Shown: positions 51,065 through 60,400 of the stretch, piece after piece
Numbering within the stretch: the stretch's first letter is position 1
Layout of the letters: the number at the start of each line of letters is the position of its first letter
Assembly: GCF_015352425.1 (NCBI RefSeq)
Contig: NZ_JADKNH010000003.1
Coordinates: 62,001-126,000, forward strand
Direction of reading: 5' to 3'
Source of the DNA: Fusibacter ferrireducens
GTDB taxonomy: Bacteria > Bacillota > Clostridia > Peptostreptococcales > Acidaminobacteraceae
DNA: 64,000 bases
Notes under the pieces: model-generated
Told to the model about the DNA's origin: nothing
Seen by the model: only the letters and a program-made list of their open reading frames with translations
The model's database searches: none
Position numbers and translations under genes: made by a program

Positions 51065-51661
51065 TTAGGAGGATGGCAGTTCAAAAAACTTTGCCCCATG
51101 TTCCAGTATTTTAGTCAGTGTCGTGGCCACAGTCTCTATGGATTCCTTGTGTCCGTTTTCAAGCCACAGTTGGATGACACCGATAGAACCCGAGACCGTA
51201 AACGCAGAAAATGTTTCGTAAGAAAAGGCATCGGAGTGACGATAGAGTTGACTAAATGTATTGAAACAATCTTTTTCAATGGTCCTTTTGAGTTTGTTGA
51301 AGAATGCTCTATCCTCTGTTTTGGTCAATAGCAAGAGGCAAAGGTCTGCATTATCTTCAATATACCTGAGCAGTTCTATAAAAAACGGATAGCTTTGCTT
51401 TTGTAGTTCGCCTACATTGTTGGTCTCTAACATAGTTGTGAGTTCCTGCATCATTTCATCTTCAATTTGGTGGAGTAGATCGTTTAAATCTTTACAGTGC
51501 AAGTAAAAAGTGCCTCTGTTGATATCGACTAATTCCACCAACTCTTTTATAGTGATCTCGTGAATGCTTTTTTTCATCAAAAGGCTTATGAGTCCCTGTC
51601 TTAATAAATGTCTCGTTTTACGCACCCGTCGGTCGACTGGGTGTTTTTTAATTTCGTTCAC
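51065..51661 (-). CDS. TetR-family regulator of the RND efflux operon
   Basis: 198 residues from a GTG at 51661 with GGGAGGTGA upstream; the frame continues to 51685 without a better site. TetR HTH at the N-terminus (LRQGLISLLMKKSIHEIT, KELVELVDINRGTFYLHCKDL) and a helical effector domain. Divergent from an RND adaptor-pump pair 189 bases away; a palindromic AACACGTGTT lies downstream of the pump promoter. Probable repressor. Confidence 0.85.
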   Translation of the reverse strand: MNEIKKHPVDRRVRKTRHLLRQGLISLLMKKSIHEITIKELVELVDINRGTFYLHCKDLNDLLHQIEDEMMQELTTMLETNNVGELQKQSYPFFIELLRYIEDNADLCLLLLTKTEDRAFFNKLKRTIEKDCFNTFSQLYRHSDAFSYETFSAFTVSGSIGVIQLWLENGHKESIETVATTLTKILEHGAKFFELPSS

Positions 51662-51745
51662 AAAAAATTCACCTCCCATAAACATGATAATAGACGAATT
51701 GGTTCGCTATGTTGATTAATAAACAAATGACAAATAATTTGAATA

Positions 51746-51802
51746 TTGAAAGTTTATCTCCTTTAAGTATAATGTACATATGTTTAAAAATCAACACGTG
51801 TT
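51746..51802 (+). promoter_or_regulatory. RND operon promoter with palindromic operator
   Basis: TTGAAA (51746-51751), 16-base spacer, TATAAT (51768-51773). A perfect 10-bp palindrome AACACGTGTT at 51793-51802 lies just past the expected start site, as a TetR-type operator would. Confidence 0.6.
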
Positions 51803-51849
51803 CATTAAAATGCTTTTATGGTTATTAGAGGATCTAGGAGGAGACAGAC

Positions 51850-53019
51850 ATGAAAATCAAAAATAAAAAGGGACGAGTGGCAATCGCCTTACTCGGGATT
51901 ATAATGATTTTTTTATTATCAGGCTGTAACACTGATGAAGCGGTTAAGACAGAATATAGAAATGTGAAGACACTTTTAATAGCAAATACGGATCAGAGCA
52001 CATTTGAAGGCCTTTCAGGGAATGTAACACCTATGGAAACGGTGAAAATGAGTTTTAAAATTGACGGTGTTATAGAGCGCATTTTTGTTAAAGAAGGTCA
52101 AGCAGTGATGAAAGGCGACTTGATTGCTAAATTGAAGGACCGTGACTACAATTTAGCACTTGACGCCGCTAAGGCACAATACGATGCGGCAAAGATGCAA
52201 ATATCAAAAGATATCCCCAATTTATTAGATCAGGCAAAAGCACAGCTTGAACTGACACAACTCACCTATGACCGAGTGAAAGCGCTCTATGAAAATGGTG
52301 CCGTGTCAAAATCGCAATGGGATGAAATTTCAGCAAAGCTCATTGTGGATAAGAGTACTTATAAACAAGCTCAAGATGCCTACGAGATTGCCACAGTTCA
52401 GCTTGGACAGGCAAAGGCAGCGTATGAAATGGCGCAAAAAAATATAGAGGAAACTTCTATCTATAGTCCTATGGATGGCATTTTGTTAAAAAAAATGAGT
52501 TCTGAAGGAGAAGTGCAAGGCGCAGGTTATCCTGTTGTGGCATTGGGCTCAGTCGAAAATATGTGGGCAGAATTCGGTGTGACGGATGAACAGATCAATG
52601 CGTTTAAAATAGGTGAAGAAATGCCTGTATATGTTTATGGTGCCGATGTTGAAGTCAAAGGCATTGTCGATGAAATTGGCGCACTTGCAGACGAAAAAAC
52701 GAGATTGTTTACAGTGAAGTTAAAACTTGAAAATAAAGACGGTTTATTAAAATCAGGCATGATTGCAAAGTCTGAGTTGCAAAGTGAAAAATCTGGAAAA
52801 ATCTATGTGCCCTTTTTAAGTGTCGTCCATCTGTCTTCAGGTGAAATAGTGTACTTATATGATGAGACCTCGCATAAGGTAAAAGCATGCCCAGTGACCA
52901 CAGGCGTCCTCTTGGATGATCGCATAGAAATTTTAAAAGGGCTTGCTGAAGGCGATGTGCTCGTTATAGAGGGGCAGTACCAAATCAGTGATGGTGAAGA
53001 GGTGATGATCAATGATTAA
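51850..53019 (+). CDS. RND efflux adaptor (membrane-fusion) lipoprotein
   Basis: 389 residues. Lipoprotein signal with lipobox LLSGC, then the HlyD/AcrA layout: a lipoyl half-motif (FKIDGVIERIFVKEGQAVMKGDLIAKLKDRDY), a coiled-coil hairpin (LDQAKAQLELTQLTYDRVKALYENGAVSKSQWDEISAK), the second lipoyl half (TSIYSPMDGILLKKMSSEGE) and beta-barrel domain. In a cell without an outer membrane it would link the RND pump to the envelope outside the membrane. AGGAGGAGA precedes the ATG; last 8 bases overlap the pump gene. Confidence 0.9.
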   Translation: MKIKNKKGRVAIALLGIIMIFLLSGCNTDEAVKTEYRNVKTLLIANTDQSTFEGLSGNVTPMETVKMSFKIDGVIERIFVKEGQAVMKGDLIAKLKDRDYNLALDAAKAQYDAAKMQISKDIPNLLDQAKAQLELTQLTYDRVKALYENGAVSKSQWDEISAKLIVDKSTYKQAQDAYEIATVQLGQAKAAYEMAQKNIEETSIYSPMDGILLKKMSSEGEVQGAGYPVVALGSVENMWAEFGVTDEQINAFKIGEEMPVYVYGADVEVKGIVDEIGALADEKTRLFTVKLKLENKDGLLKSGMIAKSELQSEKSGKIYVPFLSVVHLSSGEIVYLYDETSHKVKACPVTTGVLLDDRIEILKGLAEGDVLVIEGQYQISDGEEVMIND

Positions 53020-56000
53020 ATGGTGTGTAGATCATAAAGTTATCGTCGTTTTATTCTCCATTTTGCTAATTGCTGGAGGGGTCTTTTCCTATACGGATTT
53101 AGAAAGACAGGAAAATCCGACGATAACGCCGCCGATTGCCCTTGTGCAGTGTATTTATCCCGGGGCGAGTCCTGAGGATATTGAAAAAGAAGTGACCAAA
53201 AAAATAGAAGATAAAATTGGCACAATCGAAGGCATTAAAACGATAGAAAGTTTTTCACTCGACAGCGTAGGCATTATAAAAGTAACCCTGGAAGATATGA
53301 GTGACGCTGAAATATTAAGGCGATGGGATAAATTAAGAGATAAGGTAGATGCCGTAAAGACGGATTTGCCTGAAGCTGCTCTTGCGCCTACGATTGATAC
53401 AGAATTAACCAACAGTTTTGGACATGTTATAGGGATCAGTTCATCAGATTACACCTATCAAGATTTAAAACGGGTTGCTAAAAATCTGGAACAGAAAATT
53501 AAGGTCTTAGATGGTGTTGCCGAAGTTAAAATCGTTGGAGAAATCAGTCCTTCGGTGGAAATTCAAGTAGATATGGCTAAACTCAGACAATATCACATTG
53601 CGCCAAATATGATTTTAGGAGCAATTCAATCTAGAAACGTCAATATCCCAGGCGGTAATTTAAATCTGGAAAAGAGCAAAATTCCAGTTCAGATTACAGG
53701 AGAATACAAGAACATTGAATCGCTACGAAATACAATTGTTGGGGTATCAAGTGATACAGGTATTCCCATAAGTATTGGTGACCTCTCTACTGTCACTCAA
53801 ACAGAGAAAGAAGCAGATAGCTATGCACTTGTGGGACAAGACAAGGCCATTATTGTGGGGGTGCGCTACAGCAATGGTCAAAACGTGCTGGAAGCTGCAA
53901 AAAAAGTGGATGAAACCATCAAGACATTTGAGAAAAATGCGTTATATAAAAATATGAAATTGACGATTCTAAATAATCAACCAGCTTATGTCAGTGAGGC
54001 CATTAATTTATTTGTGGACAACTTATTATCTGCGGTTGTCTTGGTGATTATAGTAGTCTGGCTTTTTATGGGCATGAGAAGTGCGATAATCGTGTCAGTG
54101 CCAATTGTGATTGTAACAGCCGTTGTCTTGATCTATATGAAAATGACGGGGATTCCGCTTCATCAAATTTCCATAGCGGCTTTGATCATATCTTTGAGTT
54201 TACTGGTGGCAAATGGGATTGTGGCAAATGATAATATGTACCTCTATCTTCAACAGGGCAAAGAGCGTAGTGAGGCTATGACAAAAGGCGTTAGAGATGT
54301 GAGTATTCCCATATTGACATCAACCCTGACGACAATTGCTTCCTTTTTACCACTTGCCATGATGCAGGGAAGTGCTGGTAAGTTTGCCAGTGCATTGCCT
54401 ATATTGGTTTCAGTGGCACTTATTGCTTCCTATTTGACCGCTTTGACACTTGTACCCGCGCTGGGCGATAAAATCCTTGAAGTAAAATCAAGAAATGGCG
54501 GCTTACTCGCGCGTCTAGTTCACGTTTTAAAAATAGATAGGTTAGGGCACAAACTCATGAAGCTCTATGATGCCATGTTAGCAAAAGCACTGGCTAGACC
54601 CAAAACGACGATTATTATATTTTTGATTCTTTTGGGTATGAGCATGACACTGGTGCCATCACTAGGCATACAAGTATTCCCTCCGATTCAAAGAGATCAG
54701 TATGTGATGAGTGTACGATTGCCAAGTGGCGTTAACCTCAATTACACCAGAGATGTCTCTCAAAGGATCAGCCAACTGATTGAATCCGATCCAAGTACAG
54801 AAAGCGTAGCCGCACAGGTCGGCGAAGGTTTTATTCAGTATTATGATACCTTCGATGCAGCAAGACAGGGCACAAACGTGGCTGAATTTATAATCAACGG
54901 GGAGCGAGCTCATGCAGAGGATATGGCGCAGAATGTCAGAAAGGCATTCCCAGAGCTTACAGTTACCTTAAAATTTCTAGAACTCAACATGCCGCAAGAT
55001 CAACCGGTTCAAGTCAGGATAAGTGGTTCGGATATCAAAGAACTTAAAGAAATTGCTGAATCTGTTGAAGCGCTCGTCAAACCTCTAAATGGTGTATTGC
55101 GGACAGAAGTAAATTACGGACATGATTCTTATAAATTAAAAGTCAATGTGGATGAAACAAAGGCCAATCTATCTGGTATTTCCAACTATGATGTGGCATC
55201 CACTGTTCGAATGGCAGTAAACGGTCTTGAAATTACAAAACTCAAACAAGCCGATGTGGATCAAGATCCGATTCCTGTGAATATTCGCATTGGAAAAGAA
55301 GCTCTAAAATCGGTTTCAGATTTGGATCAAATATTTTTAACCTCGCAAGTAACGGGTGAAAATGTCCCCCTAGGACAAATCGCTAAAATCACAACAGAAG
55401 CCAGCTTCAATCAGATCGTAAGGCGAAACGAGATTAGGACCATTACAGTGGGGCTCTACCTTAAGTCTGGTGCTAGCTCTGATGCTGTCCTTTTCGATAC
55501 TCAAAATGCACTTAAGCAGTATAAGTTGCCTCCTAATTATCAAATAAGCTATGGTGGCGACAATGAGTTTGCAGATGAAACATTTGGTTCAATGGTATTG
55601 CCTGCTATAATGGCAGTTGGACTCATCTACCTCGTAATTGCACTTCAATTTGGCAGCTTGCTTGAACCCCTGATCATCATGGGAACCATTCCACTTTCTT
55701 TCATCGGCATATTTAGCGGCTTGAAAATCATGAATTATCCTATTGGATTTATGGCGATGTTAGGTGCAATCAGTTTAATGGGGGTCGTGGTTAACAATGG
55801 CATTGTGCTGTTGGATTATATTAAGCTGTTGCAGAAAAATGGTTTTGCGCTTGATGATGCCGTTAAAAATGGTGCAAAGACAAGACTTCGTCCGATTATG
55901 ATCGGCATGGTAACCACTGTAATTTCTCTATTGCCACTGATGCTTTCTGGAGGACCGCTATGGCAGCCTCTTGCAGCAGCTTTAAATTTTGGCATGATTG

Positions 56001-56080
56001 TTTCAACGGTTTTAACGCTTATTGTAATTCCATGTAGCTATGTATGGATTGAGAAAATGCGTGAAAAATACAAAGTTTAG
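53012..56080 (+). CDS. RND-family efflux transporter
   Basis: 1022 residues, the HAE-type RND length. N-terminal helix (VIVVLFSILLIAGGVFSY), porter domains, then a six-helix block with AALIISLSLLVANGIVANDNMYLYL, where hydrophobic families carry their proton-relay acids, then the second large loop and a second block (GAISLMGVVVNNGIVLLDYI). Likely proton-driven export of lipophilic compounds. Translationally coupled to the adaptor (ATG at 53012, stop at 53017). RND pumps in Gram-positives lack a TolC partner; the adaptor lipoprotein may suffice. Confidence 0.92.
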   Translation: MIKWCVDHKVIVVLFSILLIAGGVFSYTDLERQENPTITPPIALVQCIYPGASPEDIEKEVTKKIEDKIGTIEGIKTIESFSLDSVGIIKVTLEDMSDAEILRRWDKLRDKVDAVKTDLPEAALAPTIDTELTNSFGHVIGISSSDYTYQDLKRVAKNLEQKIKVLDGVAEVKIVGEISPSVEIQVDMAKLRQYHIAPNMILGAIQSRNVNIPGGNLNLEKSKIPVQITGEYKNIESLRNTIVGVSSDTGIPISIGDLSTVTQTEKEADSYALVGQDKAIIVGVRYSNGQNVLEAAKKVDETIKTFEKNALYKNMKLTILNNQPAYVSEAINLFVDNLLSAVVLVIIVVWLFMGMRSAIIVSVPIVIVTAVVLIYMKMTGIPLHQISIAALIISLSLLVANGIVANDNMYLYLQQGKERSEAMTKGVRDVSIPILTSTLTTIASFLPLAMMQGSAGKFASALPILVSVALIASYLTALTLVPALGDKILEVKSRNGGLLARLVHVLKIDRLGHKLMKLYDAMLAKALARPKTTIIIFLILLGMSMTLVPSLGIQVFPPIQRDQYVMSVRLPSGVNLNYTRDVSQRISQLIESDPSTESVAAQVGEGFIQYYDTFDAARQGTNVAEFIINGERAHAEDMAQNVRKAFPELTVTLKFLELNMPQDQPVQVRISGSDIKELKEIAESVEALVKPLNGVLRTEVNYGHDSYKLKVNVDETKANLSGISNYDVASTVRMAVNGLEITKLKQADVDQDPIPVNIRIGKEALKSVSDLDQIFLTSQVTGENVPLGQIAKITTEASFNQIVRRNEIRTITVGLYLKSGASSDAVLFDTQNALKQYKLPPNYQISYGGDNEFADETFGSMVLPAIMAVGLIYLVIALQFGSLLEPLIIMGTIPLSFIGIFSGLKIMNYPIGFMAMLGAISLMGVVVNNGIVLLDYIKLLQKNGFALDDAVKNGAKTRLRPIMIGMVTTVISLLPLMLSGGPLWQPLAAALNFGMIVSTVLTLIVIPCSYVWIEKMREKYKV

Positions 56081-56198
56081 AGCGATTTTGGTTGGCATTA
56101 CTGAATTTGAGCACAGAGGAGATGAGCTTGGTCTAAAAATTCAAAACGATGGCATTACTTATTGTGGTTAGTGATTTTATGCCCTAAATTCAAAATTC

Positions 56199-56232
56199 GT
56201 CTGAATCAGACGAGTCTAATCTGAAACAGATG
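56199..56232 (+). promoter_or_regulatory. Two tandem palindromic operators upstream of the flavoprotein gene
   Basis: CGTCTG-AAT-CAGACG (56199-56213) and ATCTG-AAA-CAGAT (56220-56232) share the core TCTGAAWCAGA. Their centres are 20 bp apart, two helical turns. They lie about 80-110 bases before the ATG at 56311. A dimeric regulator binding cooperatively would explain this; the RpiR protein encoded downstream is a candidate. Confidence 0.6.
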
Positions 56233-56310
56233 AAAAAATTATTTGACACTGTGATAAAATTAACAAGCAAGAAATAACGTTAAGAATCACAGAAAAATAA
56301 GGGGCGTGAA

Positions 56311-58257
56311 ATGATGAAGACAAATTTAAAAAAAATGTTAAGTATTTTACTTTGCTTAACTATGGTTTTAAGTGTATCTGCTTGCCAAAAAAGTGAAACG
56401 GCATCCAAGTATAAAGCAGGTACTTATACGGCAACTGCTAATGGGAAAAATGGTCCTATCGAAGTTGAAGTCGTTTTTACTGCAGATAAAATTGAGTCTG
56501 TAAAGGTAAATGGAGAAAATGAAACAGAGGGGATTTCTGAAGGGGCATTAGAGATTATCCCAGAAAAAATTGTATCAGGGCAGACGTTAGCTGTTGATGC
56601 TGTCAGTGGTGCATCACTTTCAAGCGAGGCGATTTTAAAAGCAGTTGAAGACTGTGTTGTACAAGCTGGTGGTGATGTTGAAGCATTAAAGGTAAAAACT
56701 GAGGTGGCTGCGGCTGTACCAACCGAAGAAGTGAATTACGATATCGTTGTGGTTGGCGCTGGAGCTGCGGGAACTGCGGCAGCACTTGCAGCAAGTGAAT
56801 ACTCTCAAAGTGTATTGCTTCTTGAAAAAACAGCTAAACCTATGGGGGCTGGTACACTTGCAGGTGGTCTTTTTGCAGCTGAAAGTGATCTTCAAAAGGC
56901 GGCTGGTAAAACGGTGAGCAAGGAATGGCTTTATGATGAATATGTAACCTCATCTTCAGGCTATATGAATTCATTATTGGTCAGAAAGATTATAGACGAA
57001 TCCAGTGAAACCGTCAATTGGTTAATTCAAAACGGTTGTAAGCTTAACTTAGTGGATGCGGGTTCAGGTGCAAGTTATGAGCATATCGGCATGCCGGCAA
57101 CTTTGCATGGCTATGCAGAAGGAGGCGCTGTGGCGGTCTCGAAACTTGTGGAGTCATTTAAAGGCAATGGTGGAACCGTTATGTTTTCAACGCCAGCAAC
57201 AGATTTGATTAAAGATGCTGATGGCAAAATCATTGGCGTTATGGCTAAAAAGGAAGATGGCACTGAGTTGAAAATCAATGCTAAGGCAGTTGTTCTTGCC
57301 ACAGGTGGATTTGGCGGTAACGAAGAAATGCTCAGAAAATATTTGGGTGCCAATTTCTCTTTCGGTGAAGTTTCATCAAACCTTGGTGATGGCATAAAAA
57401 TGGCTTGGGATGCAGGTGCAGACGAATTAGGCATTGGGACCACGCAGTACTTTTGGCAGACTTTTTCTCCAGAGGTATTTGGATCTTTGATAAGCACGTT
57501 AGGCGATGATTGGTTTTCTTTAACCGCGTTTTCGTTCTATCCTCATCTCAGAGTAAATAATTTTGGCCAACGTTTCTCTGATGAGACAACAGTTTCAGAT
57601 TTTGCAATTCATGGTGCTCAAATTCACATGCAACCGCAACAAACGGAATTCCTTATTTTAGATTCCAGCGTATTGAATCAAATTGCAACCAAGGGATATG
57701 TATCCGTTGAAGATCACTACGGTATTTGGAAAGATAATAGACAATTTTATATGGAATTCAACGAGCCCAATGATACGGACACGCTTATAGAGAAAGAAAA
57801 AACGCCAACCGATTATGTCCCTTTACTGGATGCGGCAGTTGGATCTGGTGCTGTATACAAAGGCGATACTCTTGAAGAACTGGCAAAAAATATGAATGTT
57901 GATTATGAAACTTTTAGCAATTCAGTGGCTCAATACAATCATGCAATTGAATCTGGAAAAGATGAGTTGTTCTTCTCAGATGTGACACGCTTAGTACCTG
58001 TTGTCAGTGGGCCGTACTATGCGGTTAAATACTCGGCACGTAATCTGACGACCTTAGGTGGTGTTAAAATCAATGAAAAGATTCAAGCAGTAGATGAAAA
58101 CTTTATGCCGATTCAAGGGTTATATGTGGCTGGAGCTGATGCAGGCGGGATGTATGGTTTATCCTATGTAGACTTCGAAGGTGGCACGCTTGGATTTGCC
58201 TATACCTCAGGTAGATTGGCAGGGATCAACGCAGCTGAATTTGTAAATGGTAAATAG
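56311..58257 (+). CDS. Extracellular FAD/FMN flavoprotein reductase (fumarate/urocanate reductase family), lipoprotein
   Basis: 648 residues. Lipoprotein signal with lipobox VSAC, an FMN-binding domain (about 35-115) ending in VDAVSGASLSSEAIL, the kind of S/T-G-A-S/T motif flavinylated by ApbE, then a FAD-binding fumarate-reductase core: DIVVVGAGAAGTAAALAASE, GAGTLAGGLFAAESD, ATGGFGGNEEMLRKYL and C-terminal TTLGGVKINEKIQAV with GLYVAGADAGGMYGLSYVDFEGGTLGFA. Such proteins reduce fumarate, urocanate or other unsaturated acids on the outer face of the membrane, as terminal reductases. Substrate undetermined. Followed by an RpiR regulator. Confidence 0.88.
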   Translation: MMKTNLKKMLSILLCLTMVLSVSACQKSETASKYKAGTYTATANGKNGPIEVEVVFTADKIESVKVNGENETEGISEGALEIIPEKIVSGQTLAVDAVSGASLSSEAILKAVEDCVVQAGGDVEALKVKTEVAAAVPTEEVNYDIVVVGAGAAGTAAALAASEYSQSVLLLEKTAKPMGAGTLAGGLFAAESDLQKAAGKTVSKEWLYDEYVTSSSGYMNSLLVRKIIDESSETVNWLIQNGCKLNLVDAGSGASYEHIGMPATLHGYAEGGAVAVSKLVESFKGNGGTVMFSTPATDLIKDADGKIIGVMAKKEDGTELKINAKAVVLATGGFGGNEEMLRKYLGANFSFGEVSSNLGDGIKMAWDAGADELGIGTTQYFWQTFSPEVFGSLISTLGDDWFSLTAFSFYPHLRVNNFGQRFSDETTVSDFAIHGAQIHMQPQQTEFLILDSSVLNQIATKGYVSVEDHYGIWKDNRQFYMEFNEPNDTDTLIEKEKTPTDYVPLLDAAVGSGAVYKGDTLEELAKNMNVDYETFSNSVAQYNHAIESGKDELFFSDVTRLVPVVSGPYYAVKYSARNLTTLGGVKINEKIQAVDENFMPIQGLYVAGADAGGMYGLSYVDFEGGTLGFAYTSGRLAGINAAEFVNGK

Positions 58258-58290
58258 ATAAGAAAAAATAGAGGAAATTGAAATAGATAG

Positions 58291-58324
58291 AACCTCCTTT
58301 GACTAGCTTCAGTCGGGAGGTTTT
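58291..58324 (+). terminator. Intrinsic terminator after the flavoprotein gene
   Basis: AACCTCC pairs with GGAGGTT, extended by GACT/AGTC, around a short loop; TTTTATTTTA follows. Confidence 0.7.
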
Positions 58325-58468
58325 ATTTTATAGTTTATGAAAATTGTTTTGAGGCATCGCGAGATGGCTTCAGTGGTGTTTATTTATGAGATTGAAAATG
58401 CTATAATAATTGTATTTTATGAGTGATTACTGTATAAGATGTTCATAAATAAAGTATGGGGGCGAAGT

Positions 58469-59239
58469 ATGATTAACTTATTGGGCTTAATTGAAATGTT
58501 TAATACGTACAGTACGAATAATGTCTATCATGAAGTGGCAACATGTCTGCTAAAGCATTACCGTCACCTAGATAAGATGACTGCAAATGAAATAGCAGAT
58601 TTATGCAATGTATCACCATCAACTTTGGCGAGATTCTTTAAAAAAATGGATTACCCACAAACCGTTTCAAAGTTGCCAGAGCTTGTGAGTCAAACTAAAT
58701 TGACTTACAGATTTGAGAGCAAATATGCTTCAAATGCAGATCGAGATCAATATGACAGTTCGATAGCACATTATTTTGCCAAACTACATGAGAGTTTAGA
58801 GGTACTTGCTTCAAGTATTGTTGAAAAAGAACTGGATCAGTTTATAAAGGACCTATTAAAGTGTAAGAAAATTGTTTTTATTGGTTGTCCCATGCCTCAA
58901 GAAGTATGGCGCTTTCAAGTGGATTTGACGCTATATGGCATAGAAAGCAGTGCTTTTTTAGATCCCAATAATCATTATGAGGCACTTTCTAAATTAGAGG
59001 AAGGGACCATTGTCTTTTACTTTCACTACTGTAAATCGGCAGTTGTTCAGTATCGAAACGCCTTGTTGTCCTGTAAGGAGAAAATTTTTCGATTAGCAAT
59101 TGTGTCTAATGGCGAGCATTTGCCGTTGGACTGTGATTATGGGTTTACCTTTAAGGGAACAGAAACCGAACAAGACTTCATCATGATGAATATTCTAATG
59201 AATGTTATTGGGGTTCGGTTTAAGGAGTTTGTAGAATAG
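58469..59239 (+). CDS. MurR/RpiR-family transcriptional regulator
   Basis: 256 residues from the ATG at 58469 (GGGGGCG upstream; an earlier in-frame ATG at 58439 lacks a site). N-terminal HTH_6 (VATCLLKHYRHLDKMTANEIAD, LCNVSPSTLARFFKKMDYP) and a SIS-like sugar-phosphate domain (KKIVFIGCPMPQEVWRFQVDL) that is more divergent than usual: the classic Ser-x-Ser-G-x-T phosphate loop is not evident. Might respond to something other than a sugar phosphate. Neighbour of the flavoprotein gene and of the tandem operators at 56199-56232. Confidence 0.8.
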   Translation: MINLLGLIEMFNTYSTNNVYHEVATCLLKHYRHLDKMTANEIADLCNVSPSTLARFFKKMDYPQTVSKLPELVSQTKLTYRFESKYASNADRDQYDSSIAHYFAKLHESLEVLASSIVEKELDQFIKDLLKCKKIVFIGCPMPQEVWRFQVDLTLYGIESSAFLDPNNHYEALSKLEEGTIVFYFHYCKSAVVQYRNALLSCKEKIFRLAIVSNGEHLPLDCDYGFTFKGTETEQDFIMMNILMNVIGVRFKEFVE

Positions 59240-59279
59240 AAAATTTAAAGTCTTGAATACAAAATTTTAAGTTGGGAGC

Positions 59280-59372
59280 AAAAATATTGAATTTAGAGTA
59301 AGAATCGACTTTCAAAAGTTAGGTTTAAAAAATAACTTTTAAGAGTCGATTCATAACGCATTCAATATTTTT
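59280..59372. terminator. Two-tier palindrome between convergent rpiR and hydrolase genes
   Basis: Inner arms 59302-59321 and 59333-59352 pair at 18 of 20 positions around an 11-base loop; outer arms AAAAATATTGAAT and ATTCAATATTTTT pair perfectly over 13 bp with short unpaired spacers between the tiers. A T-run follows on the plus strand. It can serve as a bidirectional terminator but is much larger than needed. Confidence 0.65.
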
Positions 59373-59377
59373 TTTGT

Positions 59378-60145
59378 TTACTTGGCTAAAAAGTCATCTA
59401 TAATTTGACTGAAAAGCGCTTGTTCTTCGAGCATCGGAAGATGTCCAGAGTGCTTCATTTCAATAAAAGTGGCATTTGGAATGAGATCGGCACTTAGTTT
59501 GCCTTCATCTGGTGGATTAAGTCCGTCGTATTTACCGCTTATGACAAGTGTTTCAGCAGAGATTTTGTGGAGTTCAGCGCGATAATCAAAATGTTCTAAG
59601 GCCTTATTTGCTGCAATGGTTTCTTCTGGCGTCAAAGAACTGTTGAGCACATCTGGATGCTCTAAAAAAATGCGCATATTATGTACAATATACTTGAGTA
59701 GAAACCTCTGCTGTTCCTGTTCACTTAATATTTTTAAGGCCTCAGCATGTTCCGTCATGAGACGTTGAGTTGAAGAAGTAAGTCCGTTGGTCTTGGTAAC
59801 ACCAAGAATCAGTTTTTTTATTCTGTAGGGCTGTGCTATGGCTACGCCTTGTGCAATATAACTCCCCATTGAAACACCATAAAGATTTGCAGTTTTTAAT
59901 TTAAAGATATCCATAAGAGAGATAATATCTTGAACATGATCTTCCAAAGTATATTCTTTTGGCTTATCGGATTGACCATGACCTCTACAATCCAATGCAA
60001 TCGTTTTGTATTTTTTCGACAGTCTTAGAAAATCAGTGTCCCATTTTGAAATATCGCTACCAAGGCCGTGTATAAGAATCAGTGGCTCGCCGTCCCCTTT
60101 AACTTCTACATTGAGGTGGATACCGTTTACTTTCATCATTGACAT
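59378..60145 (-). CDS. Alpha/beta-hydrolase (enol-lactonase/esterase-like)
   Basis: 255 residues from the ATG at 60145, with GGAG eight bases upstream. Oxyanion region LIHGLGSDISKWD, nucleophile elbow GVSMGSY, acidic residue in SGKYDGLNPP and catalytic His in MKHSGHLPMLEE: a complete triad. The layout resembles 3-oxoadipate enol-lactonase and related carboxylesterases. Cytoplasmic. It is the last gene on the minus strand after the dehydratase, so it may open a lactone from sugar-acid metabolism; this is inferred. Confidence 0.83.
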   Translation of the reverse strand: MSMMKVNGIHLNVEVKGDGEPLILIHGLGSDISKWDTDFLRLSKKYKTIALDCRGHGQSDKPKEYTLEDHVQDIISLMDIFKLKTANLYGVSMGSYIAQGVAIAQPYRIKKLILGVTKTNGLTSSTQRLMTEHAEALKILSEQEQQRFLLKYIVHNMRIFLEHPDVLNSSLTPEETIAANKALEHFDYRAELHKISAETLVISGKYDGLNPPDEGKLSADLIPNATFIEMKHSGHLPMLEEQALFSQIIDDFLAK

Positions 60146-60294
60146 AGCATACACTCCTTTTTTATGGGCTAAAATCACCGCATAATTTATGTTGTCTTAA
60201 TATTATCTTAATAGAAGTATTATATTAAACGTATGCAGAGCTGTCAAATGAGTCTTATTGATAGTCTTATTGAAAACGTTGCTAAAAAATGCAC

Positions 60295-60342
60295 AAAACG
60301 CCACTTTACAAGGAGAATAGCATCCAGTAGAAGTGACGTTTT
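60295..60342 (-). terminator. Terminator after the dehydratase-permease genes
   Basis: AAAACGCCACTT pairs with AAGTGACGTTTT (one mismatch), T-rich end on the minus strand. It separates the dehydratase gene from the hydrolase gene, 150 bases further on. Confidence 0.55.
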
Positions 60343-60400
60343 AAGCGTAATTTTTCGATTGAAATCGTATTCAATTATCATTAGAGTATAGATTTAGTCG

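Noticed and set aside
51044-51331. A 95-codon plus-strand frame opposite the TetR gene
   Set aside because: Antisense shadow of a clear TetR protein; composition and lack of family features argue against coding.
56244-56272. TTGACA at 56244 as the -35 of the flavoprotein promoter
   Set aside because: No acceptable -10 hexamer occurs 16-18 bases downstream; the nearby TAAAAT is only six bases away.
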